Of a stretch of DNA of 64,000 nt, positions 33,409 to 45,600 are shown piece by piece. The notes under the pieces were generated by a model that was not told the origin of the DNA, did no database searches, and saw only the letters and a list, made by a program, of their open reading frames with translations. The number at the start of each line of letters is the position of its first letter. Positions within the stretch are counted from its first letter, which is position 1. The stretch lies in contig CAJNOI010000330.1 of NCBI GenBank assembly GCA_905250115.1, forward strand, positions 1-64,000, written 5' to 3'. The stretch is from Adineta steineri. Its lineage: Eukaryota; Rotifera; Eurotatoria; Adinetida; Adinetidae. The position numbers were made by a program, and so were the translations under genes.

Positions 33409-34588
33409 ATGATATTACAATATCTGTTGAACATTTACAATTACTTAAATTTGTAAGTGAAATACAAAATAATTACTGTTATTAGTAGAGAAACATCTTG
33501 AATACATGATGAACGAATTCATTAGACTTAAGGGAAATCAAGCTGGCAAAGTAAATTCATTGAAAGCTGAATAAATAATTGTTATTGTTAAGTGCAGGAT
33601 ATTTTATAAGTTAAGAACTTTGCTGAGTAACTATTAGCTAATTCAAAATTGATACTCTCATTTTATTTCGTCGTGTATATCTTCACAAATAATAGAACAT
33701 CAATTTTGTATAATTGATCGTTTATCATGAACTCTACAATTTATTTACGTTGAGTCGCATCGATGAATTCGATAGGCTCTCCTCTCTATGTCAAATAGTC
33801 TAGTGAGATGCCAAATTATCGAATTCACCAACTGAATTGAATGTACCGATTTTTATTCGATACGTGCTGATACATAAGTTTAGCATAAAAGTTTTCTTTT
33901 CTTGTTTAGTTTTTTGGGTAAAATGTAATTATCATTGCTATATAAACCTATCAATGAGAGTATGAAAACGAGAATATGATAAAACATAGGCATGTACTGA
34001 ACGATTTCGAGTATTTTCAAACATCGTTCACTCAGTTTTTCCATCATTTTTTGTTATAGAACCAGAAGATATCGCATTAACTTAATTCTAATATAAAAGA
34101 ATGAAGTATACATTGATAGCAAAGTGAGTTTATCCGCATGGGTCTTTTTGAGCTGTTCGATAATTCATTTTAGTTACGAATTCAAATACGAATGAAATTA
34201 AATTTTCTAGCAGTTTCTGATCGTATAGATCGACTATATTCAACAGGGATGTAATTGATATGGTTGATTAGTTCTTAGACAATCTAGAAATAATATAATT
34301 AATGTTACTGTTGAATTTTGAAAGAAAATGAAACGACATCATTGTAATCATCAAAAAAGCAATATTCAAATGATAAAACTATCTTTTTTCTATTCTCTTT
34401 TAGTCTTTCGTATTTGAAAAAATTCTCAATATGAATCACTCTTTAGTTATAATGATTCTTCAAATGAAATATCCGGTTATAGAAAGCATTTATGTAGATA
34501 TTATAGATCTATCACAAAATATTACACAATATTCAAAAAACATCTCAACGTACATTTTCTTTTTATTACTATAAGATTTTTCCAGATT

Positions 34589-34874
34589 TTAAAGAAGATT
34601 CATCGCCCACATTTTTATCATTCTTTTGCACGTGAACAGCTGTTGCAAACGCGAGTCTTGATTTTATATGAAAAAGTATGCTTTAGTATATTCGTCTTGG
34701 CAAATTATCAATCATTATTACTTAATTCATCATAATTTAAAATAATAAATATTTTAATAAGGATTCCTCATACCGATGGACTACAACATGTTAATATGAT
34801 CGAATCTCAAACAATAACAGGTATTAATCAAACTTGTTTTGTATACCGAAATCACAAAATGTTGAATTGGAAGG
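34589..34874 (+). other. Protein-like fragment of two exons, unrecognised
   Basis: After a TTTTCCAG acceptor the frame reads ILKKIHRPHFYHSFAREQLL and LILYEK to a GTATGC donor. A second piece, after AATAAG at about 34762, reads IPHTDGLQHVNMIESQTI, then INQTCFVYRNHKMLNWK to a GTATGT donor. Both pieces look like genuine coding sequence, but no start, later exons or family could be found. Probably a remnant. Confidence 0.3.
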
Positions 34875-36300
34875 TATGTTAATAATAAATGAATAGATAA
34901 GTATTTATTATTTATTCGACATTGGCATGGATCGACTCACATGATAATGTAAAATTGAATCTTAATACTTTCAATGAAACTTTTGTTTGTATTTTTCAAG
35001 GAAAATGTCTAGGGTAGATTGGACAGTAATCATACGATCATCATATTAGAATCATTCTTCAATATTCAGTAACTAGTACTTCAAAACCTGCAATTGATTA
35101 GTTATAACTGGAATTCAGATCGAAGTCGTACCTAGAGAGATAGTTAAAACCAAGCATATGAAAGACGAGACTGATATATACACCCTGATTTTATACAAAA
35201 AAACTATAATAAAAGTTTTTAGTTTGATAATTATATTTAGAATAAAGTCATGGTAACTTTGAGCAATAGAGCGAATCGAATGATATAGAAGAATACTCGT
35301 TTTGACACACTTTTACTTGAAATGTCATATAACAAAAACGAGTAAAACTTCAATTTCTGGGAAACGATTAATTTTTTAAAGACATAGTCAGTGAAAGAAA
35401 ATACATAAGATAATATCATTCGAAACAGCACTTCAGACTGTACAAAATGGACTATTTATTATAATTTCTCTTAAATTGGGAGACTTACAAGTCGTCGATA
35501 GCATGAGCTAGAGCGCTAAAATTTAGCGTAACAATGGAATACATAGAGAGTAATATTATATGCCAGAATGAAGAAAGATATTACCGAGAAACTGTTATTA
35601 ACTTCAACACAGTGATTACTCTTGATAAGAAACAAAGTTATTCTTGTCTGAAAATAAAAACTTCATCGAAATACTATAGTCAATATTGCGAACTTTTTGT
35701 CTTACTAGAAAAGAAACTATTATATTTTAGTTCATTGAACTACTGTAATTATTTTTTTATAGAATATATTTGTTAAATGAATTATTCTATTGCAGTTAAT
35801 ATCGTCTCAATGGCATATATATATATATATATCAAATACTTTGTACTTGCATCAATTGATGAAATACCCAATACTTTGTTACAATAGTTCATTATTGTGA
35901 CATCTACTATTCTCTTTTAGTTAGTTAATTTTTGTAGGTATAATAAATTATAAAAGATATTTCGAAATGATGATCGAATATCAATAAATTCGGAAATATT
36001 TATTTGCGAGATAATTACATATTTTCACACATGATTAATTTTGTAAACATATATTTTGCTTTCGTTTCTATTTATCATTTCACCTTGAGTCAAGTATAGA
36101 CACGTGAAAAACGAGTCAAATAAAACGAATTTTTTCACGAAGACACCACTATTTCGTGATGGAAAAAAATAAATCTCTGTAGGAGATTAGAATTACTTGC
36201 CGGTAGTTTATAACATTGAATCAGTTATAAGCTATTATTATCAGTATAATTAATCAAAATTCGATTTTTATTCTAGATTTTTTTCTCCTTTCGATTAATC

Positions 36301-38087
36301 ATGAAAGCGAGTTTACTGATAATTTTTTGTATTTTCTTAAATCAAATCAATGGACAAGAAATGGAACTTATCGCTGGTCATGTCGTAAGTTTATCTATTT
36401 GATTCAAAACAAAAAATAAATAAAACTACCATCTACAATGTTCTAGTTATTCAGACATGGTGACCGAACACCAATTCAATCATATCCAACTGATCCTATG
36501 AAAGAAAAAGATTGGCCAAATGGGTATATTAAGCAATCTTTATTATTTTTAATTTCTTATCGATTTATATATATATATTTAGGTATGGTCAATTAACAAT
36601 TGCTGGTATTGAACAACATCATCGTCTTGGCCAATATCTTCGTACTCGTTATGGGTCAATTTTAAGTTCGAATTACACTGCTAGTGAAATTGTTGTTCGC
36701 TCAACAGATTATGATCGAACATTAATGTCAGCTCAATCCAATCTTATTGGTCTTTATGGACTAAAGAATGTTTCGGATGATACAATTCCAATTCAACCTG
36801 TTCCAATACATACTGTACCAATGGAAAAAGACTTTGTATGTCACAAAAGAAAAGTCAGAAAATAATATATTGATTCTTATCTGTTTAGTTATTGGCTGTA
36901 AGTGACTGTCCAAGATATGAAGAAATAGAAAATGAAGTCTATCAAACTGATGAATTCAAAAAAATGAATACATACTATGAAGTATAATTATATTTTTTGT
37001 CGTAATCATCAAATTAATTCGTATCTTTTAGTCATTCTTTCAAAAACTCCAAGTATGGACAAATATTAGTAATATGACGCTGTTGAATAGTTGGGGTATT
37101 GCTGATACAATATTTATAGAAGTAATAATCAAATCGTAATAAACAAACTAAATTACTTTTGTTCTTATTAGCATCTTTATAATAAAACACCTGCATGGGC
37201 TGATGATGCAGTTCGAAAAAACTTAACTGATATTAATGAACTTTCATTTCATTATCTCTATTCAGATGATGATGCAAAACGATTACATGGAGGTTAATAA
37301 ATTGAAAATTCAAAGACATTTATTTATTAAACAATATTCTGTATGTTTTATAGGTCCAGTAATTCAAGATATTTGGTTAAATATGAATAATTCACGTCAT
37401 GGAAATTCATATCGAAAATTTAAAATGTATTCAGCTGTAAGATAAACAGAAGTTTTTGAGATTTTAACTAAGATGGATTATAACTTCTAGCATGATACAA
37501 CAATTAGTGCAGCTCTCGCATTTCTTCGTATTAATTATCCACATCAACCACAAGTAAACAAATTTAGAATTATACATATATATATATTAATCTTTCTCTT
37601 TGATTATAGTATGCATCTGCTTTATTTGTTGATCTTTATAAACAAAGTAAAATTTTTCCTTCTATTAAAACTAAGTAAATACATGTATGATTAATTATAG
37701 ATTCAAGTTATTTTGTCAAAGTGGAATATTTAAATGTGACAGATTCAAATAAACCATATCCATATGTATTAGATGGTTGCTCCACAACTGAATGTCCATT
37801 TGAGAAATTTACTGATATATATAAACCTCTTTTTCCCGGAACATTTGAAGTTGAATGTATGAAAAAGAATCCAACTCCAGGTAAATTAATTTTATTTGTT
37901 AAATAAACTAGTTTATTTATTTATTTCAGGTGGTGATGGAAATAATAAGAAAATGATAATAATTTTAAGTGTCGCAGGTTTTGCTCTTCTTCTTATTATT
38001 GCTGGTATATTTGTGGTTATTTATCGACGAAAAGCTGATCGTGGTGCACCTCTTCTCTCTAGTGAAACATATTCACAAGTAGCATAA
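36301..38087 (+). CDS. Histidine acid phosphatase, membrane-anchored (copy 1)
   Basis: Lysosomal/prostatic-type acid phosphatase of the histidine phosphatase superfamily, hydrolysing phosphomonoesters through a phosphohistidine. About ten exons. Signal peptide MKASLLIIFCIFLNQINGQ; the exon junction after HV is followed by LFRHGDRTP, the catalytic RHGxRxP motif. The proton donor is HD in the HDTTISAALAFL exon (about 37491). N-glycosylation sequons and paired cysteines (GCSTTECPF) fit a luminal enzyme. The last exon encodes one helix (MIIILSVAGFALLLIIAGIF) and a short tail ending SSETYSQVA, so it is a type I membrane protein like mammalian ACP2; the tail Tyr may act in sorting. Duplicated in tandem with copy 2 at 38730. 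Confidence 0.92.
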
Positions 38088-38729
38088 AATCTCGATCTCG
38101 ATCTACTCTGATAATAAATCTCTCTGTCGTATAAACTCTATTTATTTGATAATATAAAGTCTATTTTTTGTTGGGAAGTCAATAAGCATCTGTATTTTTT
38201 TTTCATATAATAAAGGGAAAAGGATAAAAACGTTTAATGAATTAATAATTATTATTTGTTAATAATGGAATCAATATGAAACAGAACTTGAAATACTTGA
38301 CGTTTTCTACAAGTATCAGATTCTTACGAAATAATTCACGTTGTACATATTGTTTATCTTGAGGTTGTGGGTCTGTATTGGAATTCGTTTGGGGTGGGGT
38401 GTATGTATGTATGAATGTTAGTTTGGGTGATGTGAGGATGTGGGTTAATAGAAGGCCGACTCTTAAGTTTACAACCCCACCGATCGATTCAGGACAAAAG
38501 AGCACCTGAAAAATCAAATGCCGACTCGGTACATTACCAAAGACTCGTCACGTGAACTGGATACTTTATGACGAAAAAATATAAATCTCTGTAAGATATT
38601 AAAACTACTTGCTGGTAATATAGTATTTATGATAAATTCATAAATTAAATCAGTTATAAACTAATAGTATCAATATAAATAATCAAAATTTGATTTTTAT
38701 TCTAGATTTTTTTCTCCTTTCAATTAACC
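38088..38729. other. Spacer between the two phosphatase genes
   Basis: The 3' flank of copy 1 (to about 38230) matches the flank of copy 2, and 38565-38729 matches the promoter region of copy 1 (36160-36300), so both promoter and 3' region were duplicated. A G-rich telomere-like tract lies at 38357-38467. Confidence 0.65.
38357..38467. repeat. Telomere-like G-rich tract, C-arm mostly lost
   Basis: Begins ATCTTGAGGTTGTGGGTC and continues with GGGGTGGGGTG, GTTTGGGTGATGTGAGGATG and TGGGTTAATAGAAGG. Ends in CTTAAG, without the C-rich arm. Confidence 0.5.
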
Positions 38730-40395
38730 ATGAAAGCGAGTTTACTGATAATTTTTTTTATTTTCCTAAATCAAATCAATGGACAAGAAATGGAACTTAT
38801 TGCTGGTCATGTCGTAAGTTTATTTATTTGATTCAAAACAAAAAATAAATAAAACTACCATCTACAATGTTCTAGTTATTCAGACATGGTGACCGAACAC
38901 CAATTCAATCATATCCAACTGATCCTATGAAAGAAAAAGATTGGCCAAATGGGTACATTAAGCAATCTTTATTATTTTTAATTTCTTATCGATTTTTATA
39001 TGTATATTTAGCTATGGTCAATTAACAATTGCTGGTATTGAACAACATCATCGCCTTGGCCAATATCTTCGTACTCGTTATGGATCAATTTTAAGTTCGA
39101 ATTACACTGCTAGTGAAATTGTTGTTCGCTCAACAGATTATGATCGAACATTAATGTCAGCTCAATCCAATCTTATTGGTCTTTATGGACTAAAGAATGT
39201 TTCGGATGATACAATTCCAATTCAACCTGTTCCAATACATACTGTACCAATGGATAAAGACTTTGTATGTCACAAAAAAAAACGCAGAAAATAATCTATT
39301 AATTTTTATCTGTTTAGTTATTGGGTTTAAGCGACTGTCCAAAATTTGAGGAACGAGGAAATGAACTCCATCAAACTGATGAATTCAAAAAAATGAATAC
39401 ATACTATGAAGTATAATTATATTTTTTGTCGTAATCACCAAATTAATTCGTATCTTTTAGCCATTTTTTCAAAAACTTCAGATATGGACAAATATTAGTA
39501 ATATGACTCTGTATAATACTTGGAGTATTCCTGATACAATATATGTTAAAGTAATAATCGAATCACAATAAATAAATTAAAATAATCTTGTTCTTATTAG
39601 CATATTCATAATAAAGCACCTGCATGGGCTGATGATGCAGTTCGAAAAAATTTAACTGATATTAACGACTTTTTATTTTATTATTCCTATTCAAATGATG
39701 ATGCAAAACGAATATATGGAGGTTAATAAATTGAAAATTCAAAAGATATTTGTTCATTAAAGAATATTCTATATGTTTTATAGGTCCAGTAATTCAAGAC
39801 ATTTGGTTAAATATGAATAACTCACGTCATGGTAATTCATATCGAAAATTTAAAATGTATTCTGCTGTAAGATTAACAGAAGTTTTTGAGATATTAGCTA
39901 AGATTGATTATAACTTCTAGCATGATTCAACAATTGGTGCAGCTCTCGCTTTTCTTCGTATTAATTATCCACATCAACCACAAGTAGAGAAATTTAGAAT
40001 TACATATATATGTATTAATCTTTCTCTTTGATTATAGTATGCATCTGCTTTATTTGTTGATCTTTATAAACAAAGTAAAGTTTTTCTTTTTATTAAAACT
40101 AAGTAAGCACATGTATGATTAATTATAGATTCAAGTTACTTTGTCAAAGTGGAATATTTAAATGTAACAGATTCAAATAAACCTTATCCATATGTATTAG
40201 ATGGTTGCTCAACAACTGAATGTCCATTTGAGAAATTTACTGATATATATAAACCCCTTTTTCCAGGAACATTTGAAGTTGAATGTATGAAAAAGAATCC
40301 AACTCCAGGTAAATTAATTTTATTTATTAAATAAACTAATTTATTTATGTATTTCAGGTGGTGATGGAAATACTAAGAAAACGGTAATAGTCTGA
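38730..40395 (+). CDS. Histidine acid phosphatase, anchor-less form (copy 2)
   Basis: Tandem duplicate of the upstream gene with the same exon order and intron positions. The signal peptide differs by about one residue, RHGDRTP is kept, and the HD donor is kept as HDSTIGAALAFL. The last exon starts as in copy 1 (GDGNTKKTVIV), then meets TGA at 40393, because about 150 bp spanning the membrane helix and cytoplasmic tail are deleted; downstream, the sequence rejoins the 3' flank of copy 1 at TCTGATAATA. The product should be soluble and secreted or lysosomal-luminal. Several residues differ in the middle exons (NELSFHYLYSDDDAKRLHG in copy 1 against NDFLFYYSYSNDDAKRIYG here). No stop or frameshift was seen before the new end. 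Confidence 0.88.
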
Positions 40396-42627
40396 TAATA
40401 TATCTCTCTGTCGTATAAACTCTATTTATTTAATAATATAAAGTCTTTTTTTTGTTGGGAAGTCAATTAACATATTTTTTTTCCATATAATAAAGGGAAA
40501 AGGATAAAAAAGTTTAACGAAATAATTTACGTTGTACATATTTATCACAGATCTTTTAAAATGAGTATTTCATTGCAATTATTAGCGCATTATCATATGG
40601 AATGATATTAGATTTTATCGTAGTTCGAAGTAGTTTCTATAGAATTTGATTACCAGATAGATCGTTCTAAGTGTTTATTCAGAAAAATATCTAAAAACAT
40701 TGACTACGTCAAGCGATGAATAATATATCACAACACAAAGGCCATAGATGTATCGCAAAATAAAGAGAAATTTCTATCATATATATATATATATATATAT
40801 GATCTGTTAAAAGCTTTTACCATGCCAGTTATATCCGTTTCTTTTTATTCTCTTTATCAATTAATTTCTAGTTAATATTATTATCTTTTCTGTTCTTTCG
40901 TACCGAAAGTCTCTATCTATAGATTGTCATACGACTTTTTAAGACCGTCAACATTACAGAATGATACTGCGTAGTATGTCTATTGCAAACCGTAGCCGTA
41001 TATCCATGATGTTGATTTGAACTATCGATCGCTCTGCATACATTGTCTTACAAATATTCAACTAGATTTTGAACAACAACGAAAAGGAAGAGAATACTAA
41101 CGAAACCTATACGAAATAGATTTAAATCTAACGTCTCACAATTAACAATTAAAAACGATGTAAATCAAACAGTACGTGTAAGATATGTTTACTTCCTGGA
41201 ATAAAATTCAAGTATAAAAATCTTTCATTGAAATGTCATTCTCACAATCGAATGAAGTTTATTAGATATATTAATTCTATTGCTCATTTAATCAGAACTA
41301 TAACATAGAAATTGATCTATATTCCCTAGTAAGCTTTATGCATGATATATATGTAGATTGTTGTTTTGTCCTTTCGTTGCTTGTTGACATATAAGAACTT
41401 ATATAAGATACAGTATTCTTTATAAATAACAACCATTTCCCTATTGATTTATATTAATGTCCACTAACGAATCGTATTTATCTATCTTCTAAGTTGTGAA
41501 AAAATGACCTTGTTCATGAATTTCTTTGATTTGCCTTGAAATGATTTATTTTTTTTAGAATTTGACACTAGTTTATAGATATATATGTCCAAATAACTTT
41601 CGTCTTAAATTTCCAAATTATAGATCATGAATATATCACTTCAAACTATATAAATCAATGATATATAATTGGCCAGAACCGTCATCATTCATAAAAACAA
41701 AGGACTTTTGCTTGATCGAGCAGAGATCTCGTTTTATTCTTCAATGCGCGGAGACGTGATAGACAGAAAATGACAACGGCAAAAGAAAGAGGAGAAAACT
41801 GCGACAAAAAGAAGAAGAAGAAGCAATCACACACTATTTGCAGATAATTCAATTTTCATGCCAAGGGTAAAGAATAGTGAGATAAACCGGTTGAGAAAAA
41901 AAAACAACAAAATAATCAAAGAACCATCATGATAAGTGCGAAAGAAACAACAACAACAACAAGAAGAAAAAAAATTACACGCGACAAAAAAGAAAAACAG
42001 TACTTGTCTTGCCTAGAAACTTATTTTATTTTTCTCTAACCATAAACTCTACCTTTGCTAATCTATGTTACTAGTCATACACAGTATCACATCGGCAGAG
42101 ATTGACGAAAAAACAACAAAATGGGAGTATTGCTCGATCGTTCTCTTTGCTGTTTTCTTTTTTCTTATTGTCGAAAAAAAGAAAAAGAGGGACATACAAG
42201 AAACAAAAACAAACAAACAAACCAAACACTCATACAAAAAAAAAGAAAGAAAAAAAAAAGAAAAAGAAAAAGAAAATCCGAAATAAACAAACAACAAGAA
42301 TATGCATGCCAGCAAAAAGATGTTTGTGTAGAAAACAAATAGATAAAAAATAATATGTGATAATCAAGCATATATATGTATATATATGAGTGTGTGTGTG
42401 ATGTAAATAAAGGAAGACAAAGGAATGTCGAAAAAAAAGCGTTTTGCTGATCTTTTTTAAACAGGGCTTTGCACTGTAATCAGATGATAATACACACAAA
42501 AAGAAAATGGTGGGATGAGAGAGAGTAGCAGACATGCAAAAACACAATGTACAGTCGACGTAATGATATCTAAGAAAAAGAATAAACATGAAGTTTACTT
42601 TTTTTTTAAATTTTTAATTTACCGATT
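40396..42627. other. Intergenic / probable 3' UTR of Musashi
   Basis: No gene. Contains an AT dinucleotide run near 40780-40800 and, from 41.7 kb to 42.6 kb, purine-rich low-complexity sequence (AAGAAGAAG, AACAAC, long A runs) that gives many overlapping spurious open frames. Its position just after the Musashi stop on the minus strand suggests a long 3' UTR. Confidence 0.5.
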
Positions 42628-45600
42628 TTAATGACCATGAAATCCATTGGGATAATGTGATGTCAATAGTGAGGTCTAAGAAATATAAAATTATTTTTTT
42701 TTCTAAGTAAATAGGTTTATTTACAGTCATAGGTAAACCAGGTGATGGACTTGTAGGTTGTAAATATTGTGCAGCAAGTTGATCTGCTTGAAAAAAATCA
42801 AGACCATTACCACCTAAAAGAAATTATTTAATTACACTTATTTTTTAATTTTTATAAATACAAAAAAGATATCTACTTCGTTGTAATAAAGAATCTCGAG
42901 TAAGTTGACCATTAGGCATTTGTTGAGGTGTCAATGGATATTCAAAATAACGTTGTTCACCAGCCGGTGTTAATGTTGGCGTTTGAAGGCCAACAGTAGC
43001 TGGAATATAACTTATCTGGGCTGATTGTAAGCCTAGCAAAAATAAAGAAAATAAATAATAATTTGTATTTATATTGAATATAAACAGAAAGAAAAGCTTC
43101 TGTCAATATAGTTAAATCACTAATATCCAGAAGGAATCAAGGGAAAAGAAGATAATTTACATACAGGTCAAAGAAAAAGAAAGCAGTGGCACATGCTTTA
43201 TATATATATATATCTAACGACGAAAACACTGCTAAGTTTTCTTGACCTGTATGTTTTGTTTTTTTCTATCAATGATTGTTCAATTAATTAAACAATCAAA
43301 AATGTGTATGAATAATACATACATATAAATATTCTAAAGCTAGCTTTAATGTGTCATTTTACTATAGCACACTCTCACCATCAGTAGAGGACATTCCGCC
43401 TACAAAAATATAGTGCGTATACAAAAAATAAAACAAACACACATAGAAAAAAATTATTCATTTGTTCTAGAGAAAAAATTTAAAAAAATATATATATAAT
43501 GTGTGTAACCTAACATATCACGAACTACGAAACTAAATATATAGATTAATATATATATATATATAAATATATACATAATCTTGTTTATTTTTCTATCCTA
43601 TCTTCTATACGCTCATAATCTACTAATAGAACAAAATCACATACGGATTATAATTTTATATTATTTCATGATGTAACTGAAAAGACTTGATATTTTTTTG
43701 CAAACAATTCAAAAAGAAACAAAAACATACCAGGTGAAAATGGATAGATAGGTGCTGCATAAGTAGCTGGAATACTTCGATTTAAACCATATACATAAGC
43801 ACCTAGGAAAATAAAGAACGAAATAGTTTTTTTTTCAAAGAAATAAAATTTATTTACTAAGTAGATCACCATAGGCACCACGTTGTAAAGCTGCTTTTCC
43901 TTTAGCCATTTGTTGAGCATACATAACTTCTTTTGGTTGTGCTTTTTTACATTCAACCTTTTTTTGTTTCAAAAAAAAAACAGTCAAATATATAAATACA
44001 ATTGTAATTGAATATCTACCATTTTATTATTGATTTCATGAAAATGAATGGCACATACTTTATCAACAACATCTTCAGATTCCCAAGTGACAAAACCGAA
44101 ACCTGATTAGAATAAATAAAGATGAAAAAAATTCTATTAAATAGGCACAAAAAAAAATAGTTTCAATTGTCAAACCTCGATGACGTGCTGTTTGTTTATC
44201 AATCATTAACATAGCATCTTCTACTTTTCCATATTGTTCAAAATATTTTTTAACATCTTCAACAGTTGTATTTGCTGATAATCCTCCAACAAAGATCTTC
44301 TTTGTTCGTGTCACCATCTAAAGAAGGAAATATATATATAATATTAAAAAACGAAGAAGAAGAAGAAAGAATGGATGATTGCTCCTACACACGCACATAC
44401 GTTATTTATTTGAGGATTTACGGACCTTATATGTAGGTGTCTCTTCATCATCATCGTCATCTGCTTCTTCTTTTTCTCCTCTTCGATGCATTATTTAACT
44501 TAAGCGTATATGCACACAAGGTATCTCAAGAGACTACTCGTTCTCGTCATCCAATTGCCGACAATCAATCTGTTGCACTATCGATCTAATGAACCTTGTC
44601 GTCGTCGTCATCATCAACGACGATGACTATGATCAATATATATATATATAGACAGAGCTAAAGAAAAAAAAGAGAACTACTCAATTCTAGTATTGCTATC
44701 GTAGCACTAGGAGTTATGCGAACGAACAAGTGAAGAGAAAATGTTTCTATTAGGCCTTTAGGGTATTATCATTTTGTGTTTAATTAGAGAGAATAGACGA
44801 CAACGACTAAATTGAGATTTCTGTCAATACTATCGATCAATCGGCAATAGCGACGAATAGTTTTTCTTCTCTTTTTCACATACATATTATACTCGCACTG
44901 ATTTGATTATACGATCGAAGTCTTTTTCTTTTCCATTCTCATTTCATATTCAAATTTACCCGCTAGTGATGACCTTTATGACGTAAATCCAAGTAAGAGA
45001 GAGAAAAAAAGGAGGTGATTGTCCACCCGCCGGTAGAGTTCAATCCACATAAACAAAGATGATGGTGATGATGGATTAAAGCAAAATAAAGAAAGAGAGA
45101 AAAAGGTTTAATACACTATGTACATTATATGTACGATCGTATGAAGGTTAGCCAAACAGACATGTGATGAGTGTATGCATACATACATACATACACATAT
45201 AGTAAAGATAAAAGTCATTTCAATCGCGGTCAGGAAACAAAAAATGAAGACGAAAGAAAAAAAACGAATAGGAAGTATTGTTTATTCAAAACTTACATCG
45301 TTTGATGACGAACTTTTATTTGGAATATTTGAATTAGGAATCGTATTATTTAAAAGATTATTATTATTTGATGAATTATTCGCAGCTATTGCTGCCATTG
45401 CTTGTTGTTGTTGAACAATTTCATTCGGATCCAAAAGTATATATGTAGCCATGATAGGATAGTAATCAATTATTGTGACTGAATTTAGGTGTATATCGCA
45501 TGTGCACTATATGTTTCGGTATATGTGTACATTCGTGCGAAAGAATGAGCGGGATGGATGGAGAAGAACGAAATCTATCTTCTCTTTCTTTTTTTCTTCT

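Larger units (their letters stand above)
31364..36300. other. Long gene-poor region with decayed genes
   Basis: After the 3' flank of NHL copy 2 (similar to copy 1 to about 31590) nothing is seen until the PACS-like pseudogene at 32628-33408. A second protein-like but unassigned fragment lies at 34589-34874. Short open frames at 35237-35431 and 35534-35776 show no family features. An AT dinucleotide run is at about 35815-35832. Confidence 0.5.

Noticed and set aside
35815..35832. Possible CRISPR-like or satellite array from short AT repeats here and at 40780, 43200 and 43550
   Set aside because: Simple TA dinucleotide microsatellites; no spacers and the genome is eukaryotic.
42058..42589. 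Several overlapping open frames on both strands
   Set aside because: The DNA is purine/pyrimidine-biased low complexity; the frames are poly-Lys or poly-Phe strings with no family features, downstream of Musashi.
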